A stretch of 64,000 nt of DNA, taken from assembly GCA_020881915.1 (NCBI GenBank), contig JAJFPB010000007.1:620001-684000 (forward strand), written 5' to 3'. This document shows positions 33,380 to 45,025 of this stretch, piece after piece. This DNA is from Paramyrothecium sp. XJ0827. Lineage: Eukaryota > Ascomycota > Sordariomycetes > Hypocreales > Stachybotryaceae. Position 1 is the stretch's first letter. Each line of letters starts with the position of its first letter. The translations under genes were made by a program, and so were the position numbers. The notes below the pieces were generated by a model that saw only the letters and a list, made by a program, of their open reading frames with translations, ran no database searches and was not told where the DNA came from.

Positions 33380-35710
33380 CTTGCCAGGTAATATGGGCAG
33401 GGTAATTTTCGACTACTGTTCGTGATCAGATAAACCTACCATTTACAATCTTGACTGGGAGCGGTACGCTACATTTTATACAGTGGGTGGAAAGACACCG
33501 GAGGCGGCGCAGACACAGTAACATTCCTGCAATGCCGGGTAAGAAATGCACCTACACGCCACGTCTTTCCCGGCGGGTTTTGCCCACTACATGTCTCAGA
33601 ACAGACTCACCATCTACCTTGTATCCGATACGTGATCCTGAACTGGCGCAACCTGGAGTGACTGCTCTGATGAATAGCGAGGACTGAAAGAGCTAAGGCA
33701 CACCAGTGTCATATTTTTCAGCCTCCTATTGAAACAACAAACAGAAACCCGGCGCAACATTCAATGCGATTTATAAATTAGTTCAAGAAATGCAAACATG
33801 AGAATATGGTTATGTCTAAGGCCAACCCCAAATCTTACCTATAAGGGAGGGGGAGGGGCTTTTTTAACATGCCTCGCACAGGCTGTTTTTCTTAACAGGA
33901 CGTTCGAAGGACTTTTACTGGACGTTAATAGTAGATCTTAAGCTCTGAGGGAGGTTCTAAAGCCCTTTCAAAACTATTTCAACTCAGAAACCCTGTATAA
34001 GGACTGTCAATATACCCCCTCCCGCGTGGGCATCCATGAGAGTACAGAGGTACAGAGTATCGTATGTAGTTTTCAGGGATGACAACGCGAGTGGTGATTG
34101 AGAATTTCTCGTTCTGTCGCCTCGTGGTATTTCAGCTGAGTTGAGACATCTTCTCGGGACAAGGTGTGATGAGTACAAATGTTCCTTAAGTGAGCACTTG
34201 ACAGCTAACAGAGTCTCAAACCTGAAACAAGATCATCCATCAATTCCCACTCTGGTGTCGTGATATTAAGAAGCCCACGTGGGAGTAAGAATGAAGTTGG
34301 TAAAGCTTCCCTCTAGCATCGTTGGCAACACAGCAATTGTCATGTCAGGTGATGAGCGCTGCCAGACGAGCTTTTCTACATAACAAACTTGCCATAATCT
34401 CTTTTACAACTGCATGAGAATGTAGGAAGTGGATGGCCCAATAGTTCTGAGGGTAACTATCAGTACAGCTTGGATCATTGTGGTGGTCATTACTCCGATG
34501 ATTCCGACTAAGCGAGATGTTGTCTTCAGTGATGCTAGGGCAATCGAGGCCCCAAAATGGGGGTGGAGAATTCGTTTCTATTTTTAGACCATATGAATCC
34601 GCAAAAACAGCTAGGTCAGCCTGCTAGATCTAATCGGATCAAGCTAATAAACGTCTCCTTCCCTCTGGCTTGCCCTGGCACTGAATAGCATGACACGTAT
34701 CGCGTTCAACTCCATGCCTATCTTTGGGAAAAGTTCCGTGTGATTCTCGGCTTCTCCGGAACTGTGGCGACTGGAGCAGCTTCGTCCCATGTAACAGCGT
34801 AGGTAAAATGCCAGGAGGCAATCCGCTGTCGTGACGCTGTCGCATGAACAAATGCCCGATTCATATATCAATTTACCACCATTGACAAGCCCGCTATAAC
34901 TATAGGATAAGATGCATGACTCCTTTCAGTTTCGGTGTTTTTGTCTCCTACGCTACTCACAACATACCGACAACTGCTACTTGCAGTCGCTTTCATCAAC
35001 CGTTCTGAGGCATGTCGAATCTTCATGTCTCGGTCCAGCACGGCCCGAGGAAGTCTGCATCCAAATATTACTGCCTGTTCACTAACCTTGATTGGGCATG
35101 GCACTTGCATTCGAACTCGGTCAGGCATGCCATTTTGGAGGCCTAGAACTAGCTGCCTTCATTTTTGGCGTCGTTTTTGCGGGACAGCCAAGAGTCGATC
35201 AGAGCAGCCCACAGTGGAAAAGCCCTCGGGTAATGCTGCCAAGACTAATAAATCACCCCAGCATTTAATTACTTACCCCAGGAGTTAGTCAAGGGGAACG
35301 CTATCTCTGAACAAGGACTGGCAATTGTTCTCTACCTTATCTCTCTAACCAATTGGAGAGCATTGGCATGTCTATTTCGGATTCTGACGAATGAGGCAAT
35401 CAACATGGAAAACCACAACCCTGCTGGACTTTTGCCGTTTGGCACGGGACGTATCCACATCATGGAGCTGATAGGCTTCTTGTTCAGCACCACCTCACAT
35501 ACCTTACATTAAGCAATCAGACTAGAAATCCTTCACCAGTTGAAGGAAATGTAGGTCAGAGACTAGTCAGGCACTCTCGTTGTCTGGGTTCAGTGAAAAT
35601 GCAAAGGATTTCTTGGCATAGCTTGCTATATAGCATGCAGTATTCCGCATATTCACCAGCATTTGTCTCAGCAGTGCCAGTTCATCTTGTCCTTCATCCA
35701 GCTACTCAAC
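33380..35710. other. 2.3 kb divergent intergenic region
   Basis: This lies between the starts of the DUF4419 gene and the GH71 gene. It is AT-rich in parts, with a G-rich tract near 33845-33860. No gene or transposon remnant is recognised; short ORFs near 34.6-35.3 kb look random. Confidence 0.4.
35627..35632 (+). promoter_or_regulatory. TATA-like box of the GH71 gene
   Basis: The motif tatata sits in a short palindrome about 80 bp before the ATG at 35711, a normal distance for a strongly expressed secreted-enzyme gene. Confidence 0.4.
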
Positions 35711-38700
35711 ATGTTGGCAAGCCAAATTCTCCTGGCCTTTGTGCTAGGAGCACAGCAGACAGCCGCTTTCGCCGTTTTTGCTCATTTCATGGTAAATACA
35801 AGTTTCACATATATCTCCTTGTGGGTTGCGTTGGCTAACCATCATGTAGGTTGGGAATACCCTCAAATATAGCTTTGCTGCTTGGCAGAATGAGATGAAT
35901 GTTGCCAAGGCCGCCGGCATTGATGCATTTGCCATGTTAGTATTGTACTGGCCGTCCGACTTCGGGTTTCTAATCAGGCCTTAGGAATATTGCCCGCGGC
36001 GAAGCGGCCAATGAACAGCTTCCATCAGCTTTCGAAGCTGCCCGCGTGACTGGCTTCAAGCTTTTCTTCTCCTTTGATTACGCTGGCAACGGATACTGGG
36101 AAAAGAACGAAGTTGTTGACCTGATCAACAAATACAAGTCATCTGGCGTTTACTACATGCACGGAGGAAAGCCACTTGCCTCTACTTTTGAAGGCGGCGG
36201 TGCCAGCGATGAATGGCATGACATCAAGTCAAGGACTGGTTGCTTTTTTGTGCCAAGTTTCTCGTCATTGGTACGTAAACTTCCACCCGGGTGCCTTGCC
36301 TATGCCCACTTCTCGTTTCGAGATTCGGCTGCACAATCATGGTTGCGATGTTTCTCTCTTTTTCTTTCTCGGACCTGCAAAGCGTAATCAGCGGATCTCT
36401 AATATGAGTATAGGGAGCACAACACGCAGCAAGCGTAGCAAATGGCGTTGTCGATGGCTTGTTCAGTTGGGCTTCATGGCCGTCTGGTCCCAACATGATG
36501 AACACCTATACTGATGCCTCGTATATGGAGTTCCTCGCCCAAGCCGGTAGGCCTACGTACATGATGCCAATTTCGCCGTGGTTCTTCACAAACCTGCCCG
36601 GCTATGAAAAGAACTGGTAAGCATTGTTGATCATTTCGCCCCTTGAGGTCAAACTCGGCTCCAGGGCTGCGCCCCTACTCTCGGGTCTGAAACAAACCGC
36701 AGTTTGCATGTCAAGACTAATATAATAAATTTGGGCAGGCTCTGGCGCGGAGACGACCTCTGGCATGACCGATGGGTGCAGACTCTATTCTTGGCACGAA
36801 TTCAGAAGGACTTCACTCCGCCCGCGTTCGCACAGATCATCAGCTGGAATGACTATGGCGAATCACACTATATTGGACCGCTGATCCAACAGGCGACATA
36901 TGCTCTAGACAAAGGAGCTGGAAATGCCCCCTTCGACTATGTAAACGGCGTGACACACGACGGTTGGCGGGCTTTTCTGCCTTTCCTCATCCAGCTTGCC
37001 AAGACTGGCTCCGCAACTATTGGAACGCAAAGTGTTCAGATATGGTACCGGAGTTCTCAAATGAGCGCGTGTGGTTGGCCGGGAACTACAGGCAACACAG
37101 CGACGCAGCATCAGCTTGAATATACGCCATCGGCAATCCTTCATGACAGAATCTTCTACTCGGCGCTTGTGGCAGGCCCTGCGACGGTAACGGTAACCGT
37201 CGGAGGTGTCAACATACCTGCATCCTGGACCCATACCCCGGCAGGGAACGCTGGCATCTATCATGGCAGTGTTAGCTTTGCAGGACGTACGGGTGATGTT
37301 GTTGTGACCGTCAACGGTATTGCCACGGTCCGAGGAAGGGTCCCTATCGGCGGTTGCTCGTCGCAGAATTTCAACCCCCACGCCTACTCAGCCTCGGGCC
37401 CGTCGTCAGGTGCGTCGGTGAGCATCAACGGGTACTCCTGCGTTGCCGGCTTTGGAACTGGCGGTTTGGAGAACATTTGCAAGTTCACCTGCGAACGAGG
37501 CTACTGTCCCGTGACTGGTAAGCTTAGCCTGTCTCACATTCTAAATATCCCATGCTAACAGTTCCCAGCCTGCAGTTGCTCCAAGATTGGGCCAACACCA
37601 AACCTAGGAACACCACTTTACAAGGATGGTTACCCTGCAGACGGAAATCGTATCCTCGAGGGCCTGTGTGGATTTGCTGTCAACTATGGATACACGGGCA
37701 AAGACGTAAGGATTTCCATTCCTCATGGGTTCCAACTCCATAAGCTTCGTGGTCTTGCTAATCGTAATCTCTTATAGTGCAGCTCAACAAAGCCAGCATC
37801 TTATTTCATCCCTTCGCGCTCGCCTTTCTTGTGAGTTCTGGGCGTGTCAGCCATTCAAGATCGTGGGCCTTACTGATTTGAGACAGCCCCCATACATCAA
37901 CTGCTGGCCGGGGCAATGAGGCTAAGTACAGCCGCATGTGCGAGTTTTCGTGCCGGCATGGCCGTTGTCCGATCACTTTGTGCACAGCTACAGCAACCGG
38001 GCATATGATCGATGTTCCTGGGTGGAACCCTCAGCTCGGCACTCTGCGCCGCTCTACGTTGACCCTACCTGAGCTGCTCCTTTGCAAGTTCACAATGGTG
38101 TACGGGTACGCCAACGCCGAGCTGTGCTTTGAATCAGCAGCACCGCCACCGCCGCCGCCCACGCCAAAGCATGTCTTCAGGATCCACATTGGCAGAGACG
38201 TGGTTGGTATGTTAAAGACACTATCCTTTGGTTCAGTTCTTTTTTCCCGAACGACCACTAATCTCTCCTTTTCCAGCGTTCGGTGAAGCGGTAATCAGTA
38301 CTCTATGGGTTTCAGGAGACGAAAACCCTGGCTGCAAAAAGGATGGAGTCTTCACAGATCTTGACGTAGGCATACCTACCAAGACAAGCGAGGGGTTGAT
38401 AAATCGTGACAATGATGTCTCACGAGACGAAGGCTGGGCTTGCGATGGATGCAACGGCAATGAAAACGCTGCAGACTACAACATCAAGAGGCTTGAGATG
38501 TGGGACGAGCCTGACCCCAGCAAATCGTATTATCGTATCACGACATCAGGTGTGGGCTTCCTGACTGCTTACCAACAGCCAGATGGGACGTACGAGCTTG
38601 TTTCTGCCAAGAAGGTTGGCGATCCCTTCACACACCAAGGTACATGCGTCAGAGAATCACCCACCTCGCATCAATTCTATTGTCGCAACATCCCCGAAAT

Positions 38701-38830
38701 GGCAGAGACAAGCGGGAAGCACGTGCTCACTTGTGTAAGTTCCCTTCACATTGTTCTGAATAGCCTCAGAAGCCAATCACCTAACCGTCAGTAGACTTCT
38801 TCAACTCTTCAGGCGAACGTTGTGCTTTAG
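35711..38830 (+). CDS. Secreted alpha-1,3-glucanase (mutanase), GH71, with cysteine-rich C-terminal modules
   Basis: Ten exons: 35711-35791, 35850-35935, 35985-36270, 36414-36616, 36739-37517, 37569-37705, 37778-37830, 37887-38206, 38277-38734 and 38795-38830, giving 812 aa in phase throughout. A signal peptide (residues 1-19, ending QQTAA) leads straight into the GH71 domain: AVFAHFMVGNT, GFKLFFSFDYAGNG, LFSWASWP, NWLWRGDDLW and the family signature WNDYGESHYIGP. GH71 enzymes hydrolyse alpha-1,3-glucan of fungal walls or bacterial mutan. After residue ~430 come cysteine-rich segments of the kind seen in mutan-binding (CBM24-like) tails: CKFTCERGYCP, then CEFSCRHGRCP. A Pro run and an extra 150-residue domain follow. 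The splice choices at exons 7-8 and 10 are the least certain; without them the protein would stop soon after residue 540. Confidence 0.85.
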
Positions 38831-39363
38831 TTCAAGCACATGGATGAACTGAGCCCAACTGAACGGGTTGTGCAAGCAAGACCTAGTCACTCGTTGGTCA
38901 TGTTAGCTAGCCGCCATCCTACTCCCAGACTAATCAACTTTGACACCCTTCTTAAATTTTTCAATGTTTTCGATCCAAGGAAAAAGACGTCAAACAGGTC
39001 AAAGAAATTAGGCAAAAGGGGGATACCTAGGATCTGAGTGAGATGCAGTCTACAGATTATCCTTCAAGAAGCCTTAAGACTAGCGTTGATTATCAAAGTG
39101 CAATATATTGCGTAGGTGGTAGCCAAATAGGCGTTGCCTGACCACAGCACACCATTCTAGGCTTTGCAACTTACCCCCTTTCTCGCCCCTATCCTAACAT
39201 GGACGCAGATGAGTCTGATGAACGAAGCAGGATGTGAAGAACGTCTTCCTACTTGTCAAACTAGATGCAAAAATCCCTCTCAAGCAACCTTTCAATTGGC
39301 AATTTCTGTTTCAGCGTGCAATTTTAACTAGCTTGTATACTCTACTCGACACTGGTCAGTAAA
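38831..39363. other. Convergent intergenic spacer
   Basis: About 530 bp between the 3' ends of the GH71 and GH2 genes, probably both 3' untranslated regions. Nothing else is seen. Confidence 0.45.
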
Positions 39364-42219
39364 TCATAAAGGGGCATACAGCTCGGCCTCAGTGATGCGC
39401 AGCGCCCTGTTCGCAGTTGAAGCAATTGTGACGTTCTTCCCCCTCAAAGTCTCAAATGTAAAGGTTGCATAGCCGAGATTCGTTGGTGTGTTACCAGTCC
39501 AAACCCCCTTGCCATCCACGGAAATGGTGATAGCATAGCTTGTGGTGCGGAACCCGTTGAGCTTCAACAGGACCTGGTTGATGGAAGTTTCCTCGTTGAA
39601 TAGGAATGAGATCCAAGCATCAGATCGTGTCGCAGTGCTGCTCCATGAAGAGTACTCGTCGTCATCTGCAGCGAGCGATGCAGATCCTGCGTTGGAGCCG
39701 GCAACAATCTCGTCAGCCTTCAAAGTCTTCCGCTTGACGGTGAACGACTCGCCCTGAGGAGTCGGCCCACGACTATAGTCAGGAGGCAAGCCCACAGCAT
39801 CGAAGTAGGTACTGAGGCCGTTCTTCACATCCACCTTTTGGCTCTTGAACCTAAGAGATGCTGGCTTGAGGCCTTCGGCAGTAGCTTTGAGGGTCACGCT
39901 GCCAACCTTGGTGGTAGATCGAATCAGCACACGGTTGACGCCACCTTCGACAGGTAGGCTTTTGGAAAGGATGTAATTGCCGGGCCCCTGCGCGATACCG
40001 CCTCGCCATTCGGCTTCACCTTCGAGTTCAAAATCGATCAGGTTCAAGGCAATGGGGACACGTTTTCCCGAAGCATCCACAACCTCCACATCAACTAGCA
40101 CTACATCAGCGCCGGTAGCCTTGAAGCCATTGGGGGAGGTCTGGAGGGTCAGCTTGATGGCTGCTGGTTCCCCTGCTGTTGTTCGCACATCTGAAGTGGT
40201 TTCTTTTCCATCCTTATCATATCCGACTGCCTTGATCTCGCCAGCCTCAAAAGCGACGTTGGTGAAGTTGAAGAGGAACTGGTATGACTGGTCCCCAAAG
40301 CCGAGAGACTTGCCGTTTCGGAAGAGCTCCACCTTGTCAGCAGTGGAAATAACTGTGACGTTCTTCACGACATCATCAGCGTAGTTCCAGTGTCCAATGA
40401 TGTGGCTGTCGTGTCTTTCAACGTCTACCCAATTGTCCCACATGACGCGATGGGCGTGGAAAGCATCCTTTGGAATGCGCATCGCATCGACCTCACCAGA
40501 GCGGCGATAGTTTTCGACTCCACGGTAGTGGGTGTTGGAGTCCGAAAAGATGATGTTGGTACCACCAGAGTTGACGCGCTCGCCAGTTCCTGGCCTCGCC
40601 TCGAAGTAGTCGTACCATCTGACTACGTTCTCAATGGCGTGCGAGTCTTGATTGCGGTTGTACACCCATCCTTGGCCCACACCCTCGCCGTTGGGGTGGA
40701 ATGGAGGAGAGTAGTCATCCCACCACTTCCTGAGACCCTCGTCACGGGAGTACTCCATCTGCCAGAAAGGTATGCGGGCACCTTTGTTGATGTACAGCAT
40801 TTCACCGCCATACTCTGCAATGGTGCTGTTGAGCATTTCTCGAGAACCAGCCGCACGGCCACCGTGAGGGTCGTATCGGTCACGAATGTCTCTCATCTGC
40901 TCCATATGATCCTCCGAGATGCCTGTATTTCCACTTTCATAGAAGATGACGCTGGGGTTGTTGCGGTTGTAGATGGTTGCGTCGCGCATGAGTTCAACTC
41001 GCAGATCCCACCGCCTGTCTTGGCGGTCGGCCTCAGAATCACCGGCAGGAAGAGCCTGAATGATGCCCAGACGATCTAAGGACTCAACGTCTTGTTTCCA
41101 TGGCGTTACGTGCATCCAGCGGATCAAATTGCCGTTGCTCTTCAGCACCAGTCGGTTCGAAAAGTCCGACAGCCAAGCAGGAACGGACTGGCCAAGTGCA
41201 GGCCATTCGTTGGTCGTACGCTGAGCATAACCTTTAAGTTGCAGGGTACGATCATTGAGTTTGAAGGTGCCGTTGGAAAAGTCCGTCTTGCGGAAGCCAG
41301 TGCGGGTGGTCACGGAGTCGATGACCTCGTTATTCACGAGCAGGCTTGTCTTAACATCGTAAAGATATCCGTATCCCCAGCTCCAAAACTCCACATTGCC
41401 AAGGTCAGTCGACAAGCTGAAGATGGCTGTCTGGTTTTCTTGAATGGACTCTTCATTGCCCACCGCCTCTTTGAGCTTTTTCCCCTTGGCGTCAAAGACC
41501 TCAAACTTGTACTTGAAGGTTTTTTCTTCCTTGTAGCTGTTCCGGACTTCAGTCTCAGCTGTCACCTTGGCGGTCTTGGCCTGGATGTCAATGTCGGTAG
41601 CATACACGTAAGGACCGACGGTTCCAAGGTTCGAGTAAAGAGGAAGAGTTTGGTGCAGCTTGTCGGTGATGTGCAAATACACGTTCTTGTTGATGCCACC
41701 ATAGTTTGCGTAGAAGTTGCGGTCGTTCCACTGCCACGGGGTGTCGGTGCCGACTTCACGATAGTCCCATCTGTTGTTGATCAGTGCCGCCACAACGTTC
41801 TCGCGCTTCGGGTCGAGGAGGTCCGTAACATCAAAGCCGAAAGCCATGACACCATTGCCACTGCGCCCAATCCATTTTCCGTTGAAGTAAAATTCGCCAC
41901 CGTGACGAATGCCCTCGAACTCGAGGTAGAATTTCTGATCCTTGTGCTTCTCCGGTACCTTGAAGGTCTTACGGTACCATGAGAGGCCCGTGGTCAAATT
42001 CTCAATGGACAGACGGAAAGCATCGTCTTCATTATACGCGTAAGGGAGTGTCACTTTTCTCCAATCATCGTCCTTGAAATCTGGAGCCTCTGCACCGTCC
42101 AGCTCACCGACATAGACCTTCCAGTCAGGGTTGAAGTTGAACTTGGTTCGACCAAGAGCTTTTGCAGCAGCGGATCCACCCAACAGGAGGAGTGCCGACA
42201 CAGCTGTAAAGAGCTTCAT
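39364..42219 (-). CDS. Secreted glycoside hydrolase family 2 protein (beta-galactosidase-like)
   Basis: An intronless 951-aa frame with a signal peptide (residues 1-19, LLLLGGSAAA). The order is typical of GH2: sugar-binding jelly roll (about 30-185, with FEGIRHGGEFYFNG), Ig-like domain (190-300), TIM barrel (about 310-620, with KGYAQRTTNEWP and NRNNPSVIFYESGN), then Ig-like domains and a C-terminal discoidin-like (F5/8 type C) module with WISFLFNEETSINQVLLKLN. The usual acid/base motif Gly-Asn-Glu reads ESGNTG here, and the likely nucleophile lies in QMEYSRDEG. So activity cannot be taken for granted, though close fungal and Bacteroides relatives seem to share this variant. It should act outside the cell on plant or fungal glycans; the substrate is unknown. 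Confidence 0.9.
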   Translation of the reverse strand: MKLFTAVSALLLLGGSAAAKALGRTKFNFNPDWKVYVGELDGAEAPDFKDDDWRKVTLPYAYNEDDAFRLSIENLTTGLSWYRKTFKVPEKHKDQKFYLEFEGIRHGGEFYFNGKWIGRSGNGVMAFGFDVTDLLDPKRENVVAALINNRWDYREVGTDTPWQWNDRNFYANYGGINKNVYLHITDKLHQTLPLYSNLGTVGPYVYATDIDIQAKTAKVTAETEVRNSYKEEKTFKYKFEVFDAKGKKLKEAVGNEESIQENQTAIFSLSTDLGNVEFWSWGYGYLYDVKTSLLVNNEVIDSVTTRTGFRKTDFSNGTFKLNDRTLQLKGYAQRTTNEWPALGQSVPAWLSDFSNRLVLKSNGNLIRWMHVTPWKQDVESLDRLGIIQALPAGDSEADRQDRRWDLRVELMRDATIYNRNNPSVIFYESGNTGISEDHMEQMRDIRDRYDPHGGRAAGSREMLNSTIAEYGGEMLYINKGARIPFWQMEYSRDEGLRKWWDDYSPPFHPNGEGVGQGWVYNRNQDSHAIENVVRWYDYFEARPGTGERVNSGGTNIIFSDSNTHYRGVENYRRSGEVDAMRIPKDAFHAHRVMWDNWVDVERHDSHIIGHWNYADDVVKNVTVISTADKVELFRNGKSLGFGDQSYQFLFNFTNVAFEAGEIKAVGYDKDGKETTSDVRTTAGEPAAIKLTLQTSPNGFKATGADVVLVDVEVVDASGKRVPIALNLIDFELEGEAEWRGGIAQGPGNYILSKSLPVEGGVNRVLIRSTTKVGSVTLKATAEGLKPASLRFKSQKVDVKNGLSTYFDAVGLPPDYSRGPTPQGESFTVKRKTLKADEIVAGSNAGSASLAADDDEYSSWSSTATRSDAWISFLFNEETSINQVLLKLNGFRTTSYAITISVDGKGVWTGNTPTNLGYATFTFETLRGKNVTIASTANRALRITEAELYAPL

Positions 42220-43513
42220 ATTGCCGAAGGAACGAGATTGACAGTGAGGCCGTTGTCCAGTTGTGTGACTGTCTTCATCTTCGGGCTACATAGTTGACAT
42301 TTATATCCACCAAAGGTGGCGCGATCGGATAAACTGGAGAACTCCACGATCTCCCCATGTTACTTCAACTCCACTTTTCAATGGCGGGGTAGTCTGGATC
42401 TCCAATCCTTGAAGAAAATTGGCTCATGCGGAGACCAGATCGTCCGCCTGTTCCAATTCTACAGACGGACACAGCCAGGCGACAAAGATGAGATGAAAGT
42501 CCAAAAATTACAGAGCCTCATCTTCCAAAGTCATTCGCGAGAACACGCATAGGAGTCTAAGCAATGAGTTGTAAACCCCTTTTAAAACTAATTGATTATC
42601 CGCAGATTTTCCATTATCTTTTCTTCTAAAAAGCGTTGGCAAGAATAATATTTAGCGGAGAACATGATTTTTGTTGTTACTTTATTGATCCCTTTGAGGA
42701 GAAACTGTTTTATTTCGCCACTATTGCAGGCAAAGAAGAGCGGAATAGGAAACAACAATCGAATGGTGGGATGATGGAATACAGAGATGCTTGTGCCTTG
42801 AGCCCGAGTTCCGAGTTGCTTGATCCGAACGCCGTGTCTGTTCGTCCGAGTGTGACGCTGCGCTGAGGAGAAGCAAAGCTGCCTTTTATACCGATCTAGC
42901 CATCGTTCGGGTGAACATACGACGGTAAAATCCGGCCGGAAAATTATTTAGCCTCGGATGACGGGCAGTTGTCAGCCATGCAACCATTTCGCACATCTCG
43001 TTTCCCCAGATTTCGCTTCCCCAGATTTTATCACGTGGGAGTGAAAGGACGGCTGCAATGCTACCATTAAATTCTGGACTTTAAAGTGCTCAGTCCTACT
43101 TTATTTGAACACAAGACCACAGCCGCTACACTCAAGATGGAAGGTTGTTAAGTGTTTGCATGTAAGACAAGGTATAGTCTCGGTAGTTGATATCCACGAG
43201 GTCAAGGAGACGCGTGGGATGCTGCGGACAATTCATGCAGCTCCGTCGTGCATGGTTCGCTGTTACTGAGCAGAAAGTTGGCGAGGGCAATCTTCAGTGT
43301 CGAGTAAAAGCACTATTTGATCTCAAGATGATTTTCCCGAAGGTAAGTTGTATTTACTAGCTAAGGCGTAACGCAGTCCTATATACAAAAAGGCGGAATC
43401 ATAGTCCCAACGTTATAATCCGTCCGATACGTTCAGCCGGCTCCATGTTCAGTTCTAGCTGTAAAGTGGAGCTCAAAAAGTGAGCGCTTTCGCAACGAAG
43501 TGAAACAACCATC
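42220..43513. other. Intergenic region between the AA9 and GH2 genes
   Basis: The right part is the 3' flank of the AA9 gene and the left part the promoter of the GH2 gene. No gene is recognised. A TATA-like box for GH2 is listed separately. Confidence 0.4.
42298..42305 (-). promoter_or_regulatory. TATA-like box of the GH2 gene
   Basis: On the minus strand the sequence reads tataaatg about 80 bp before the start codon at 42219. The distance and match fit a fungal core promoter. Confidence 0.45.
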
Positions 43514-44245
43514 TTAGTTGGCAGCGGTCCACAGGGCGGGGCCGGGGAATGGGTAGCTGGTGTATGAACCATAGAGGTTGAAGATGATTCCAGGGGTCGA
43601 TCGGGTGTACAGGCTGGTGCCGGGAGTGCCTCCAGATGGAGAAACGGTACCGCTGCCGCCAACCTTCAGGTTGAGGCACTGGGGGTAGGCCTGAGCACCG
43701 TTGTCGTTACCAGCGCCGTGCAGGGCGATAATTTCGTGGCGAAGGACGTAGTTGCCGGCCTTGAGGTTTCGGGGAATGGTCACGGTGCTCGTGAAGTTGT
43801 TGCGGATCAACGTGTCGGTGACCCAGGTTTGGCCGCTGACAATGGCGGCTTGGGAGATCTTGCTGAACCGCAAGCTGCCCGCATCTGTCTGGTAGGGAGC
43901 AATGTAGTTGATAATGGGTCCCTTGTGAGATTCTGGCCACGTGTTCCAGTAAAGAGTGATGGTCTGGCCGGCGTTGACGTTGATGAAGTTCGCGCCAACC
44001 TTGGCGCTCTTGTGACAGGCGATGTCGGTGGTCTGGAACTTCGAAGGCTCAACAAAACCCAAGTCTTGGTTCAATGAGTCCCACCCTGAGGTTTTCGGGC
44101 CCTGGCCGGCAGGATAATAGAACCAGACAGGATCAGATCCAGCAGTCCAGGTGCCTCCAACATTGACGGTTCTCACAAAACCATGGGCGGACACCATCTG
44201 GGGGAGGCAGGCCGCGAGGCCGAGCAACGCCGAAAAGGATCGCAT
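43514..44245 (-). CDS. AA9 lytic polysaccharide monooxygenase
   Basis: An intronless frame of 243 aa from the second ATG (44245). The first ATG at 44266 adds seven residues before the signal peptide and is less likely. The leader (residues 1-20, ending QMVSA) is cut before His21, which becomes the N-terminal histidine of the copper brace. The second copper ligand is the His in WPESHKGPI, and the axial region is AYPQCLNLKVGG with the Q-x-C-x-N pattern near the C-terminus. RHEIIALH is also conserved. Length, Cys placement and the C-terminal PGPALWT end fit AA9 (formerly GH61). The enzyme oxidatively cleaves cellulose or hemicellulose outside the cell, needing copper and an electron donor. No cellulose-binding module follows. 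Confidence 0.94.
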   Translation of the reverse strand: MRSFSALLGLAACLPQMVSAHGFVRTVNVGGTWTAGSDPVWFYYPAGQGPKTSGWDSLNQDLGFVEPSKFQTTDIACHKSAKVGANFINVNAGQTITLYWNTWPESHKGPIINYIAPYQTDAGSLRFSKISQAAIVSGQTWVTDTLIRNNFTSTVTIPRNLKAGNYVLRHEIIALHGAGNDNGAQAYPQCLNLKVGGSGTVSPSGGTPGTSLYTRSTPGIIFNLYGSYTSYPFPGPALWTAAN

Positions 44246-45025
44246 GATTGTAAGATTGAAAGGCAAGTGGTTTTAGAGTGTAGATCTTTCTGCTTGATCT
44301 TCAGGAACAGAGGGGTTGATGAGCATGTCTTGTTGTGACACTCTTATAGTTTTTGCCCAGCACGATGATCTTTCTTGCTCAGCGATTTTCGCATCGGCAA
44401 CTCCTATCTAAGGGTGGGTTGGATGACACTTGCACATTCCCTTCCACCATTCAACGTCAAGGTCTTCTCATCGGAGGTCTGAAAAAAAAATAAGCAAAGT
44501 CAGGAGGACGATGTTTGCAGGTGCTGAAACTGCAAGGCGGCGCTCCTATTGGGTGACGGGCGGCGCCGTCGCGGACCTTGACCATCCGAGATCACTGGAA
44601 TATATTAATTCGTCACCCCCAAACAAGGTATCGCCATCGACTATCCCTACCAAGTGTGTAACACCATTCCCAACCGGACCATTACCGAGAGCCGTCAACC
44701 CAAAGCTTCTGGTTTGACACGCAACACATGTCTTGGGTGCATGGGAGGCTCCAGGATTCATGCGCCTCACGGCGGCTTGGCGTGGATCGGCCAGGTTCCA
44801 GCACGGCTTTAAATCCTCCGACAGGCATTCTTTATCTGACAGGGCCTAATTTCGTCTGTTTTAGTCTTCACGGACCACTACGGCGGAGGTGACGGCCCGC
44901 TGGCGTCTTGTCGGACGGCTTAGCGGTGATCGGCAGTTGACACAAGATCGAAGATGGAAGAGCTCGTCGCAAGCAGCGGTCTTGGGAAAATCATGATTCT
45001 CTGTTCTAACCAATCGACTACAGCC
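44246..45025. other. Promoter region of the AA9 gene
   Basis: A minus-strand TATA-like element (tataag, 44343-44348) lies about 100 bp before the AA9 start. The rest lies next to the 3' end of the transporter gene and shows no coding sequence. Confidence 0.4.

Noticed and set aside
40390..41982. Long plus-strand ORFs of 229 and 296 codons
   Set aside because: They lie antisense to the GH2 coding exon and reflect its codon bias; no family resemblance is seen.
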